From: Drosophila miranda
Lineage: Eukaryota > Arthropoda > Insecta > Diptera > Drosophilidae
Length of the DNA stretch: 64,000 bases
Reading direction: 5' to 3'
Assembly: GCF_003369915.1 (NCBI RefSeq)
Contig: NW_022881614.1
Span: 310,001-374,000, forward strand
In this document: positions 35,706 through 47,487 of the stretch, in pieces
How the letters are laid out: the number at the start of each line of letters is the position of its first letter
Numbering within the stretch: the first letter of the stretch is position 1
Notes under the pieces: generated by a model
The model's input: only the letters and a program-made list of their open reading frames with translations
Told to the model about the DNA's origin: nothing
Database searches by the model: none
Position numbers and translations under genes: made by a program

Positions 35706-36049
35706 TGTAACAACACCGATCTCTAAAGAAATAACATAAAGTAGACAAGTTATGACTGCACTGGTGTAAACAGAGATCTGTAACCCATTAATACGACAAC
35801 AAAACACAAGTGGAGAAAACACTTAACAACTGCGGTCCTAAAATAAAACTAATGTAAGCATGTACTCAAAAAGACACCCTCAGTAAAGTGTATCCTCTGC
35901 GTAGGTCTAACGATAACTATAGACTACCAAATTGTACCTCCTACCTCATTGTCAAATCACATATAAGGCTCTGATTTTAAGAATAAAATTTAGTTTGAAT
36001 TTACAACTCAACTCACAAATGTCTAGACTTTTCTTTTAAGGTCTTAACA
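35706..36049 (+). repeat. 5' LTR of the plus-strand BEL element
   Basis: 35713-36049 matches 51181-51516 with four substitutions and one 1-bp gap by eye (about 1.2 percent). I place the start at TGTAACAAC (35706) and the end at CTTAACA (36049), but the 3' copy lacks the first bases, so the true start may be further left. A polyadenylation-type AATAAA lies at about 35982. Confidence 0.75.
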
Positions 36050-36211
36050 TTTTGGTCCTTCGAGACTCTCCGTTGTTTCCCCCCTGTGGTAAGAGCACGG
36101 AGTTAAACCAGCTTCCTTGAGACTGAACAAGTGTCTAGTTCACTGACAGCTAAAGGTAGCAAAATAAAAAACTTTGATTTCCCTCCTATTGGAAGGAACA
36201 GAGTATAAAAT

Positions 36212-36441
36212 AAATTAATGAAACGAGAGTTTCAATTAATAATTTGGCAAAATACGAGCTAAACAGGCTGTATTTTTAATAGATATACCCAGTTTATCTA
36301 TTGTGATCGGAGAATAAAACAAAAAAAAATAAATGAAACGGAAGTTTCAATTAATAATTTGGAAAATACGAGCTGGACAGGCTGTATTTTAATAGATAAC
36401 GAAATATGTATATCTATTGTAATTGAAAAATAAAAATTTTT
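36212..36441 (+). repeat. Imperfect 115-bp tandem repeat in the BEL leader
   Basis: Units 36212-36326 and 36327-36441 share GAAACG..AGTTTCAATTAA, TACGAGCT..ACAGGCTG and TATCTATTG in the same order, with small indels. GAAACGxxAGTTTC is itself a short inverted repeat. Confidence 0.7.
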
Positions 36442-36597
36442 CGCGACGGTGGCGTTTTCGAGGCCGGAACATCGAAAGAGAAAAAATAATAATCCGAAAC
36501 ATCGAAAGTGCTTAATGGATAGAATTGAAAAAAAAAGTGTCAAATAACTGTGACTGTGAAAAAGAAATATATAAATGGGTTTGTGTGTGCCCACTGT

Positions 36598-36782
36598 GCC
36601 AGCAACAATAACTGCAGCGACAGGAAGATCAGCGACAGCGACTTAAGCAGAGGCAACACCAGCAGCAGCGACAGCGATATCAGCAGCAGCGACGTAAGCA
36701 GAGGCAACACCAGCAGCAGCAACAGCGGTATCAGCAGCAGCGACTTCAGAGGCAGCAGTAACAACAACAGCAGAAGCAGAAT
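36598..36782 (+). repeat. CAG/CAA-rich minisatellite in the BEL leader
   Basis: A roughly 48-bp unit (GACxTAAGCAGAGGCAACACC plus CAGCAGCAGCGACAGCG-like sequence) recurs two to three times. It translates as Ser/Asp/Asn-rich in one frame but lies between the LTR and the gag ATG. Confidence 0.75.
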
Positions 36783-36861
36783 TCATCAGCTAAGTCTCAT
36801 ATTTCAAATTGTTTTTAAGCCTAATTAAGTAAAAGTAAAAAAAAAAAATTGTTAAACTAAG

Positions 36862-38088
36862 ATGTTGTCGGAACAAATAATTAAGCTATTAGAGGCTCAA
36901 GCAGCGATAGCAAGGGAGATTAAAAAGATTGAAGCTGGTCATTTGACCAGCGATGTAATCCAAAGGTTAGGAGACCTTAAAAACAAAGTTACAGGCAATA
37001 ATTCTGCACTGTTAACATATGGAGTAGTCGATCATGACTACTTTAAGAGACAGCAGTACGAAAAAATGATTAAAAATATAGAGGACATACATAAAAAGTA
37101 TGTAGAGTCAAAAAATAATGAAACGTTAACGAACGGGAAGGTAGAAAAAACAAACTTACAACCAGTGGAGACTGGAACTTTGAAGGAAAACATAGATCCC
37201 AAAATTGACAATAGCATAGAAAAAGTATCTGAGGAAATCGACAGAATAGTGGAAAACCTAAGGACATATTTAGAGCAAACCATGCAGAGGTTTGATCAGG
37301 CTAAAATGGGAGAGTGTAGAATGAGAAAGGAAAAAATTGAGTTCCTCAGTAAAAAACTGAGCTCAAAAATTGAGGAGTTTAATCATAGCTATGAAACAAA
37401 CGTCAGCTTCAACGAGCAGATCGTCGAGTTGGACTTTGATATTCAAAGCATGTTGAGCAACCTAGAAGTTAGGATGCAAACCATAGCTGAAGAAAACAGC
37501 ATGGATACTAAAAGGGCAACGGTAAAAAAAGAAGATATCGATTTGCCTGATCTTCCGAAAGTGGAAGTACCCACATTCGCGGGCGAAGAAAAAGAGTGGG
37601 ACGGCTTTTCACAAATATTTTGTGAATTAATTCATAACAGAGATAGTCTGAGTACATCTCTAAAATTCAATTATTTGAAAATCGCGATAAGGGTAAGGCA
37701 CGGAGTATGGTAGCTCACCTTTTAACTGGGCCACTGGAGAATTATAATGCCGCCTCGGAATTGCTGACCAAGCGGTATGAAAATAAGCGAAAAATGTTTG
37801 CGGATCAGCTGAATCGTTTACTAGACTTACCAATGCTAGATCACGATTCAGCGAAACATATTAAATGGTTTTCGGATTCTATAAACGAGTCAATACATTT
37901 AATTAAATTAAAGTCACACTTAACAGAAGAAGTTGATGTGATTTTCGCGCACATTGTGTTGAAAAAATTCAACAAAGATACCTTACAATTATATGAAAGT
38001 CATATAAAAAGGACAAAAGAGATCCAAGCATTGCCAGATGTGATGATATTTTTAGAACAACGGTACACTTCACTGCTATAAGTTTAAG
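36862..38088 (+). pseudogene. BEL/Pao gag (DUF1759-like), frameshifted
   Basis: ATG at 36862 begins a Lys/Glu-rich coiled-coil-like N-terminus (MLSEQIIKLLEAQAA), followed by the DUF1759 region LPKVEVPTFAGEEKEWDGF. The frame breaks near 37690 and continues one frame over (HLLTGPLENYNAASELL, then KRYENK). It stops at 38079-38081, and a further frame difference precedes the gypsy insertion. The zinc knuckle of the same gag is found on the far side of that insertion at about 45500. Gag forms the particle that packages BEL RNA; this copy cannot make it. Confidence 0.82.
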
Positions 38089-38106
38089 GGAATGAGTCCG
38101 ATAGAT

Positions 38107-38906
38107 TGTAACGAACCTAAAAGGTTTCGATACAATCCGTCCCCCGACCTATAATGAGCGCATCGCACCGCACCCCACAACCAGCGCCCCCTCCGCAAGC
38201 AACCACCGATCAACACGCGCCAACTCCAGAACGATGACCAAAGACATCAGGTCACGCGAGCTTTCTCCCACTCCAAGCCAAGCCATCGGCCGAGTGCGGC
38301 CTTCCGGGTTCATCGACGGAGGAAAGTCGGCGCCGCCAAAATCTGCAACGATCACCAAGAACGGCAAAGTGCACCCCGAGTGCATTTGTCAAACCCGCCG
38401 ACCCAGCAATACGGGCCTATAAAAAGACGGCGACGAGAACCAAAGAGGGACTTACGCAGAAACCCGGCTCACAGTACGATCGTGGTACCAAGACTTACGC
38501 AGAAACCCGGCTCACAGTACGGTCGGGGTACCAAAACTTACGCAGAGACTCGACCCGGAGTACAGACGCGGTACCCGGAACTCACGAGAAGACATCGGCG
38601 ACGAAGTAAAAATAAGTGCATTTAAACTACTAATACGTACAATAAAGTGTCAAATTATCGAAGTAAAAACACCCGATTGCGTAAGTTCACTCCAATTAGC
38701 CGAGGCACCGACTCCACCCCACTCCACGTCCACAAACACCATTCGATACAAAACGCTAGCAACGCCCGCCCAAGCCCCGATCCATCTACTCTACGATAAG
38801 CCACCCCCGACGTCTCCTTTGAAGTTCCATCCATTTCTACAAATTTCTTGTGGATTGACCCCTGGACGGGACTGAGCTTACCTCAGCCTGAAATAGGTCC
38901 ATCACA
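38107..38906 (+). repeat. 5' LTR of the gypsy element (800 bp)
   Basis: TGTAACG...ATCACA ends. TATAAAAA at 38418-38425 is followed by three tandem units of about 43 bp (38450-38492, 38493-38535, 38536-38578), each starting ACTTACGCAG. AATAAAGTGTC at 38641 is the likely polyadenylation signal. Relative to the 3' LTR it has about 21 substitutions and 68 bp of extra sequence in indels. Confidence 0.92.
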
Positions 38907-38908
38907 AG

Positions 38909-38926
38909 TGGCGCCCGAGCAGGGAC
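38909..38926 (+). other. Primer binding site, tRNA-Lys type
   Basis: Two bases after the LTR lies TGGCGCCCGAGCAGGGAC, which differs at one position from the well-known 18-base site complementary to the tRNA-Lys3 3' end. It is the start point for minus-strand DNA synthesis. Confidence 0.8.
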
Positions 38927-39204
38927 CCAATGGAACGTCAGCGAGGGTTTGTGGAATAAAACCCCACGGCCACTAGAGAAGAACAAAAGAAAACGACTCA
39001 AACAAAACCCCGACCTCGCACAATACCAACGGCAAGAGTTGCGCAACCAGCAGACGAAAGCGCGACACAGCGACAGAGAAACGGGAACAGTGCCGTCACC
39101 CCGAGAAGAAATTTGAAGCGTCTGCCGCGAAGCTCGACACAGTGCCCTAGTGAAGGAAAAGCGCTAGCCCAGCGAAACAGCCAACTCGAGTAACAATCGA
39201 AGCG

Positions 39205-40370
39205 ATGGAATCCCATACAGAGGAACAGCCCAGTGGGTATTACCCTGGAGAATTCGTCGCCAACCCAGGGGTGACTACCGGCTGGAACGCCGCCGAGAGT
39301 AGCTGGAGTCCTTCGCGGAGGAATTCGGATTCAGCCGCGAGGGTAACGTGGAAGATTTGCGGAGAAATTTCGCCGAACTAGTCGCCGGGCCCATCGAACA
39401 CGATGCCTGGGTCAGGTTGGCAGAGCTCGAGCGGCAGTACGCCAGATCGCCAGGACGAGCCAGATCGCCCCAGCCCGAGATCTCAGTACTAACGGAGAAG
39501 CGAAAGACGGACCCCAAACTCAGCCTACAAGTTCCAGGAGTCATGGAGGGCAAAGCCAGCACCTCACCGACATCGATAAACGTCGAAGATCTACCGAAGC
39601 CCCCGCCCCCGGAGCCAAGGCCTTCGCCCATGAGAAGGATCTTGCCGACAGCAGGAGGAAATGGCCCCACAGACGGTCATTACTACAGTCACGCCGCACA
39701 GATGGCGGAACGGATCCGAAAGTGGGGAATCCAGTTCGACGGACAGGACGACCCGCTGTCGTTCGTCGAACTACTGGAAGAGCGTGCCCTCTCGTACGGG
39801 GTAGACATGAACTACGTGCCGCGAGCTATGGCAGAGCTCCTCACCGACCGAGCCAACCGTTGCTTCCGCACCAGCCGACTCGAGAGCGCCTCTTGGGCCG
39901 ATTTCCGCCAGGAATTCCTAGCCTTTTTCCTGCCTCCCCGGTACTTCGAGCAATTGGAAGACCAGATCAGGGACCGCAAACAAGCGGTGGGCGAACCGTT
40001 CAAGGACTTCGTCATCGATCTCCGGTTGCTCATGCACCACGCCGGTACGACGAAGCCAAGGAACTCAGCCGGATCTATGACAACACCCTCCCGGCGTACC
40101 AGCTGTACGCGCGAAGGCACGAACTGAGAAGTCTGACGCAATTAACAAGGTTGGTTACAGAGTTCGAGAGTATCCAGGAACGAAACGTACCAGCGACCCT
40201 CATCCCCCTCGACAACCACCCAGGTACACGCGGCCAACGGCACAACAAAACGAAAGCGGGACGAATCGGGCCCAATTCCGAAAACCTCACTGGAACACTT
40301 CGGAACCCGCAAGGAAGCCGCACCAGGCCGGCGCTCCAGCACAGGAAACGGCACATAGAATGATCACCAC
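39205..40370 (+). pseudogene. Gypsy-type gag, multiple frameshifts
   Basis: A likely start ATG at 39205 (MESHTEEQ) is followed by a frame change near 39300 into the frame that carries DLRRNFAELV, a Pro-rich linker, and a capsid-like region (WADFRQEFLAFFLPPRY, then EPFKDFVIDLRLLMHHA). A second shift near 40045 moves to the frame with DEAKELSRIYDNTLPAYQLY, the capsid C-terminal part. The zinc knuckle region (RCGEAGRVSRDC and CWECGRRG, around 40395-40480) has an in-frame TGA. The gag would form the particle; here at least three breaks exclude a full product. Confidence 0.78.
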
Positions 40371-40397
40371 CCCCATCGCCAACACTCGCGCAGCCTG

Positions 40398-43300
40398 TTG
40401 ACGCTGCGGAGAAGCTGGACGTGTTTCTCGCGACTGCATCAACCCATCGATCCTCTTCTGTTGGGAATGCGGCAGGCGCGGAACGCGCACCGTGGGCTGT
40501 TGCCGCCGGGACCCGTCGGGAAACGACTCGCGTCCCCAGCTGACACGGGAACAGCCGGGCACGACGCTTCCTCAGACAACCAACCAAGAAACCCGCTACA
40601 AGTACACGACGGCCGGATAATGGCGAGAGTGACCATCGGAGGACGGCGCGCGGAAGACACGGTCGACACCGGGGCGTCCCGAAGCTTCATCAACGCCGAC
40701 CTCGCCCGCAAACTCGGCTGCGACAACGACCTGCGAGCCGCATGCGTCCCGATACGCCTAGCAGACGGCTCGGCTCGCGAGATAACTCAGATCTTGCTAG
40801 CGCGCGTCAAACTAGACGAACAAGAGATACAGATGCCACTCTTGGTACTACCCAATATGGTAGAGCAATCCATCATAGGTGTGGATTTCCTGTGCGCCAT
40901 TGAAACCACAATACAATGTGGCGCCACACGCCTCCAGCTCCAAGGCTCCCAACGCCCCATCCCAAACACGCCGATTATCACCGCCAGCCAAGTACACGCC
41001 CCCGGACCCACGAACTCGAGACTTTCGCCGCCAATGAATTCCCCGCCACGACACGAGACAAGAACACAAGGAACAAGGAACACAGAACCCACGGCCACGA
41101 CGAAGCACACTAGCCCCAGGCCCACTCCGAGAAAACCAAAACTAAGCAGAGCCACGAAGAAAGCGAGCCGGACTCCCGAGGGCACCGACGCGGTTCCACC
41201 AACGAAGGGAAAAGAACCCAGGACGCCCCTCCAGAAGACAACCCGGCCCCAGCAACGACAGCCGCCACGCAGCAGCCAGGCGCTCGAGGTACCACCTCTG
41301 ACCGCCACCCCGGCCCACGAACGCGTCGACACCGCCCTCGACGCGAAAACGACCCCTACGACACCGACCGACCCGCTACTCCCGCGTCCTCTCAGGTAGG
41401 AACCGGGAAAGGCGATCGCTGCCACACGAAGCACCCATCGGAACCCCGACGCACCTGGAGCCGACGCGCCATCGATCGTCCCCGACATCATGGAACGCCT
41501 CCCCCGATCGCCACCGAGACCCGCCCGTTCGTACGTCACGCAGAGTACAACGTCGCGCGAGCACCCCCCAGGACACACACGAGCCCCTACTCATGATCGA
41601 GGCACCCGCCATCGTCGCCAGCATAAGCGAACACACTCGCGAAGTCGAACCACCAAGCGCATTCGACACAACAATCCTCCCCGAGAACCCCGACCACACT
41701 TGCGACCCTGGAATCGACGACCCACCCGAGGACGATTCGGAACGAATCTCCGACCCATGGCCTTCCGACATCGCACCGAAAATACGGAAATTCCTAGACG
41801 AGGAACTGCCAACACTCGCAGGCCTCCGAGGGACGACGGATCTGACGGAACACACCATCGTCATGAGGGACAACCGACCCATAAAACAACGGTACTACCC
41901 GAAAAATCCAGCCATGCGGCGGATCATCGATGAACGGGTCGACCAACTGATAGCCGACGACCTAATCGAGCCAATTGTCCTGGTCCGCAAAAAGTACGGG
42001 AGATGGCGCATGTGTGTAGATTATCGACAGCTAAACGAGCGCTCCATCCCGGACGCGTACCCGCTGCCCAGGATCAACTACATACTAGAGCGACTCCGAA
42101 ATGCCCACTTCATCACGACCCTCGACCTGAAAAACGGATATTGGCAGATACCAATGGCCCGCGACAGCCGGGAAGCCACGGCATTCACGGTACCCGGCCG
42201 AGGATTATACCAATGGAAAGTAATGCCTTTCGGTTTACACTCCGCGGGAGCCACGTTTCAACGGACCCTCGACGCCGTTATCGGTGCAGACATGGAACCA
42301 TTCGCGTTCGCATATCTCGACGACATCGTCATCGTCGGGAAAAGCTTCCAGGAACACCTGAACAACGTAAAAGAAGTTTTCGCACGACTGCGGAAGGCAA
42401 ACCTGCGGGTCAACACGGACAAGTGCGCCTTCTTCCAGCGCCACATAAAATACCTGGGCCACGTGATCAGCGAAGAAGGTATCCACACGGACCCCGACAA
42501 AATCGCAGCCGTAAAGGATCTGAGGCCGCCGACCAACCTGAAGGAGCTACGACAATGCGTAGGCATGGCCGGGTGGTACCGCAGATTCGTCCCAAACTTT
42601 GCCCCCGTAGTCCAACCAATGTCTCTGCTGCTGAAGAAAGGGAAAGCATGGACATGGGGTCAAGAACAACAAGACGCCTTCGACGAGCTGAAAACACTGC
42701 TCACCACCGCACCGGTACTCGCCTGCCCAGACTTTAACGTCAAATTTTCCCTGCAGACGGACGCAAGCAACCTTGGAGTAGGCGGGGTCCTCACCCAAGA
42801 GATCGAAGGGAAAGAGCGGGTCATCGCATACGTCAGTCGACGCCTCAACAAGGCAGAAGAAAACTACTCGGCCACCGATAAGGAATCCTCGCCGTCATCT
42901 GGGCGATCCGAAAACTGCGATGCTATCTCGAAGGCTACCGATTCGACGTCATCACCGATCATCTCGCACTAAAGTGGCTGAATACCCTCGAGAGCCCTTA
43001 CGGGAGAGTAGCAAGATGGGCGCTCGAACTACAGCAATACCAATACGCCGTGCACTATCGGGCCGGCAACCAGAACGTAGTCGCAGACGCACTGTCAAGA
43101 CAACCACTGGAGACCCTCTCCCGCATTGAGGAAGACGACACACCATGCACCTGGCTTAAACAAAGGATCCAACAAGTCCCAGACGAACGCCAGAAGTACC
43201 CAGACTACACGTACGAAAATGGGCAGCTATACCGCTACCTAGGACACGGAGCCGACGACGACGACCACATACCGTGGAAACTATGCGTGCCCAAAAACGG

Positions 43301-44498
43301 CCGGACGAGAGTACTCCGCGAATGCCACGACGAACCAACGGCAGGACACCTTGGCGTCCGAAAAACAATCCTGAGGACAACACAACGATACTACTGTCCA
43401 GGACTACACAGAGACGTGCGACGGTACGTGCAGGGCTGTGTAAGCTGTCAGAAGTTCAAAGCCACGCAGCGCAAGGCCGTGGGTAGGATGCTCACACTTA
43501 AAGCCGAAGAACCCTTCGCCACCCTGTGTGCCGATTTCGTCGGACTATTACCACGGTCCAAGCACGGGAACACCATCTTACTGGTATTCTTCGACTCTTT
43601 CTCCAAGTGGGTCGAACTGGTACCCCTCAAGAAAGCGACAACGGCGAACCTCGAACGAGCCTTCAGAGAACGAATACTGAGCAGCTTCGGCGTACCGAAA
43701 CTATTCGTCTGCGACAACGGAACCCAGTTAACCAGACGATCGTTTAGAACATTCATGCGAAGCGCAGGCGTGGAGCTGCAACACACAGCCCCATATTGCC
43801 CCCAGGAAAACCCGACGGAGAGAGCCAATCGCACTGTGAAAACGATGATCGCCCAGTTCGTCGACGACCACCAGAACACATGGGACGAGCTCCTACCCGA
43901 GATGACATTGGCGATCAACTCCAGCGTCTCCGAGACGACCGGATTCAGCCCCGCCTTCCTCCTGCAAGGAAGAGAGCCCCGACTCCCCGGCGCCCTCTAC
44001 GACGAAGTCACGCCCGGGACAGGAAGTACGCCAGAGACGGCCACCAACAAAGCGACGAGGCTGAAAGGAGCATTCGCCATCGTCCGGAACAACATTCAGA
44101 GAGCCAGTCAAGAACAAGGGAGACATTACAACCTCCGCCGGCGACTATGGCGCCCCGCCGTCGGATCACTGGTACTACTACGCCAACACCACCTCTCAAA
44201 CGCCGCCGAGGGCTTTGCGGCAAAGCTAGCCCCGAAGTTCGACGGCCCCTACCGGGTCAAGAGTTTTCCGTCGCCAAACATCGCCAAGTTACAACACTGC
44301 GAAAGCCGGAAACACAAAACCGCAAATATCAACGACCTGAAGGAGTTCCACGATCACGAGTCCGAAGAACCCACTGACCTACTCGAGAATGCTGACATCG
44401 ACGAGGAAAGCAACGAGACCTCAACCCGACGCCCCAACCACGGCACCGCTGAGTCAGCAAAACCCGGGACACCCGGCCAAAAGACAGCCCCGGCATAA
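40398..44498 (+). pseudogene. Gypsy-type pol: protease, RT, RNase H, integrase, frameshifted
   Basis: Protease with the DTGAS catalytic motif near 40665; a Pro/Thr-rich linker to a stop at 41399. A different frame then carries RT from about 41593 (CVDYRQLNERS, LDLKNGYWQIP, YLDDIVI) into RNase H (LQTDASNLGVGGVL). Near 42885 a 1-bp frameshift moves RNase H into the next frame, which continues through the H2C2 zinc-binding segment (CQKFK) and the integrase core (ADFVG, CDNGTQ, NPTERANR) to TAA at 44498. These enzymes copy RNA to DNA and integrate it. Motifs are well preserved, implying recent loss of coding ability. Confidence 0.9.
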
Positions 44499-44737
44499 AA
44501 ACGAGCCCGATGGCATAATACCGCCGAGAATGCAAGCGCAGCGAACCGCGCGACCACCAATTAATCGAACACCGCTGGCGGCAGCGAGAGAAGTAACGTA
44601 ACGCTCACGACCGCGCGCCCCACAAATCCGCTGACGAAGCGAAGAGAACGAGGAAACCCCAACGCAGACCACAGAAGAAACCACAAGAGCCCGACCCGCG
44701 AGTCCTCGTAACTCTCGCCGGGGAAGAAAGGGGAGGG

Positions 44738-45469
44738 TGTAACGAACCTAAAAGGTTTCGATACAATACGTCCACCGCCCGATAATGAGCGCGTCGCAAG
44801 CAACCAACAATCAACACGCGCCAACTCTAGAACGCTGACCAAAGACATCAGGTCACACGAGCTTTCCCCCACTCCAAGCCAAGCCATCGGCCGAGTGCGG
44901 CCTTCCGGGTTCATCGACGGAGGAAAGTCGGCGCCGCCAAAATCTGCAACGATCACCAAGAACGGCAAAGTGCACCCCCCTATAAAAAGACGGCGACGAG
45001 AACCAAAGAGGGACTTACGCAGAAACCCGGCTCACAGTACGGTCGTGGTACCAAGACTTACGCAGAAACCCGGCTCACAGTACGGTCGGGGTGCCAACAC
45101 TTACGCAGAGACTCGACCCGGAGTACAGACGCGGTACTCGGAACTCACGAGAAGACATCGGCGACGAAGTAAAAATAAGTGCATTTAAACTACTAATACG
45201 TACAATAAAGTGTCAAATTATCGAAGTAAAAACACCCGATTGCGTAAGTTCACTTCAATTAGCCGAGGCACCGACTCCACCCCACTCCACGTCCACATAC
45301 ACCATTCGATACACGACGCTAGCAACGCCCGCCCAAGCCCCGATCCATCTACTCTACGATAGGCCACCCCCGACGTCTCCTTTGAAGTTCCATCCATTTC
45401 TACAAATTTCTTGTGGATTGACCCCTGGACGGGACTGAGCTTACCTCTGCCTGAAATAGGTCCATCACA
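44738..45469 (+). repeat. 3' LTR of the gypsy element (732 bp)
   Basis: Preceded by a purine tract, starts TGTAACG and ends ATCACA. It lacks two blocks present in the 5' LTR (near 38165-38200 and 38378-38415) and has about 21 substitutions. The three 43-bp units and the TATA box are kept. Confidence 0.92.
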
Positions 45470-45473
45470 AGAT

Positions 45474-47487
45474 AGAGGCAAGTTTATTAAAAAACAGCGC
45501 CTTTGCACAAAATGCTGTAGGCATGATATGTATAAGAAATGCTTTTCTGAAATTTTATGTGGGATTTGTAAAAAACCTCATCATACGATGCTCCATATTC
45601 CCTACGAAAAGAGGGAAAATGTTAACACTTGCTTGACAAAAGAACAAGCGTTCTTAGCCACAGCACTTATAAAAGTAAGGGCAAGGAATGGAGGCTATCA
45701 AAACCTTAGAGCTCTCATTGATTGTGGGTCGCAATGTACCATAATTTCAGAAGAAGCTGCGCAAATATTAAACTTTGTACGAAAAAGAGCGAACACCGAA
45801 GTAAGTGGAGTGTCATCTACAGACTCTTTCACTTCAAAGTACAAAGTTACTTTATCGGTAAAAACTCGTGATTATAATAAAGGTCCTCTAAATATTGAAG
45901 CAATTATTCTTCCGAATTTGATGAAATCTTTACCATTAAAGTCTTTTAATATTGATAAAACTAAGTGGCAAGATTATGTGTTGGCAGACCCTAACTTTAA
46001 CAGGGTAGGGTAGATGTAATAATTGGGATAGATTTGTATACCCATATTTTAAAAGACGGAGTAGTAAAAATAGACGGACTACTTGGACAAAATACAGAAT
46101 TCGGATGGATTATATCCGGTTGCACCAAATCAAAAGGTGATAAATTTATTGTGGCGACAACAATTGAAGTTGGGGACTTAGAGCGGTTCTGGGAATTGGA
46201 AAGTGAAAAGAATGACGTAGAAGAAGATGTGTGCGAGGAGCATTTCTTGGAAACAACAAGAAGAGATGAGAATGGTAGGTATATGGTTAAAATACCATTT
46301 AAAAAAGAAAAGGATCTAGGAGATTCAAAACACCAAGCTATAGCGCGATTTTATAGTTTAGAAAGAAATAGCAATAATAAAACATTAAAAGAAAATTATG
46401 TAAAGTTCATGCATGAATATAAGAACTTAGGACATATGGTAGAGTCCAAAGAAGATGGGAAATATTATTTACCCCATCAAGGAGTCATTAGAGATTCCAG
46501 TCTAACGACAAAGCTGAGGGTGGTTTTCGATGCTTCAGCAAAAACCACAAACAATAAAAGTTTAAATGATATCATGTGGGTTGGACCAAGGGTCCAAAAA
46601 GATATCTTCGATATTATGGGGAAATGGCGTAAATGGCCATTTGTAATATCTGCGGACATTGAAAAAATGTACCGGCAAATTAATGTTGATAAAGACGATC
46701 AACAATATTTGCATATAATTTGGAGAGATAATCCAAACGAAAAGTTAAAAGATTATAAACTTACAACCGCTACGTACGGTACAGCTTCAGCACCCTACTT
46801 AGCAACCAGGGGGCTTGTTGCAATAGCAGATAATTGCAAAAATCAAGCAATTAGGGAAATCATAAAGAATGATTTTTATATGGACGACCTGATGACAGGT
46901 GCCGACACGATACTGGATGCTAAAAAGCATGTAAAGGAAGTTACCCGGGAGTTTAATAAGGTTGGGTTTAACTTAAGAAAGTGGATAACAAATATCCCAG
47001 AAATTATAGAAGGCATTAGAGATGACCAAGAAAATAAAGTATTAACCATTGAGGAGAATGAATCCGTCAAAACATTAGGACTACAATGGGAACCGGTTAA
47101 AGACGAGTTTAGGTTCAGTTTCCACTATGAACCAATTAAGAAAAATAACAAAAGAATAGTATTATCTACCTTAGCCAAGATATATGACCCCTTAGGCTGG
47201 TTGTCTCCAGTGACACTTGTCGGAAAATTCTTTATTCAAAAACTTTGGCTAGCAGACAAAAATTGGGATGAAGAATTATTAGAACAGGATACTCGAGAAT
47301 GGAATTCGTTTAAAAATAGTTTAACACAGTTAGAGAGCATTCGGATACCGAGATGGCTAAATTCTCAGCACAATAAGACGATGCAAATTCATGGGTTTGC
47401 CGATGCATCCGAAAAGGCTTATGCTGCCGTAGTGTATGCCAGCAAAAGCAAAGTTAATCCAAAGAAGAATCGGAAAACTATTCCAAA
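45474..47487 (+). pseudogene. BEL/Pao zinc knuckle, protease and reverse transcriptase
   Basis: Directly after the gypsy target duplication, coding resumes with the zinc knuckle (CTKCCRHDMYKKC, CGICKKPHH), then the protease (ALIDCGSQCTIIS). A tandem 5-bp duplication GGGTA (46003-46012) breaks the frame and a stop follows. RT runs from about 46014 in the next frame: VVFDASAKTTNNKSLND, ADIEKMYRQI, YMDDLMTGAD, then the connection region (IYDPLGWLSPVTL). At 47487 it is cut by a DINE-1 after IPK, exactly where RNase H would begin. Confidence 0.9.

Larger units (their letters stand above)
38107..45469 (+). mobile_element. Complete gypsy-superfamily LTR retrotransposon, 7.36 kb, no env
   Basis: Two LTRs (38107-38906 and 44738-45469) flank a PBS, gag, pol and a polypurine tract (44720-44737). 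A 4-bp target duplication AGAT borders it (38103-38106 and 45470-45473). Domain order protease, RT, RNase H, integrase is the gypsy order. No open frame beyond 44498 could encode an envelope. It is inserted inside the gag of the BEL element in the same orientation. GC content is visibly higher than that of the BEL sequence around it. Confidence 0.95.

Noticed and set aside
40075-44684. Many long minus-strand frames opposite the gypsy element
   Set aside because: GC-rich coding DNA produces open antisense frames; motifs are all on the plus strand.
44499-44737. Possible env gene after gypsy pol
   Set aside because: Only about 240 bp remain before the 3' LTR, with no signal peptide, membrane segment or long frame.
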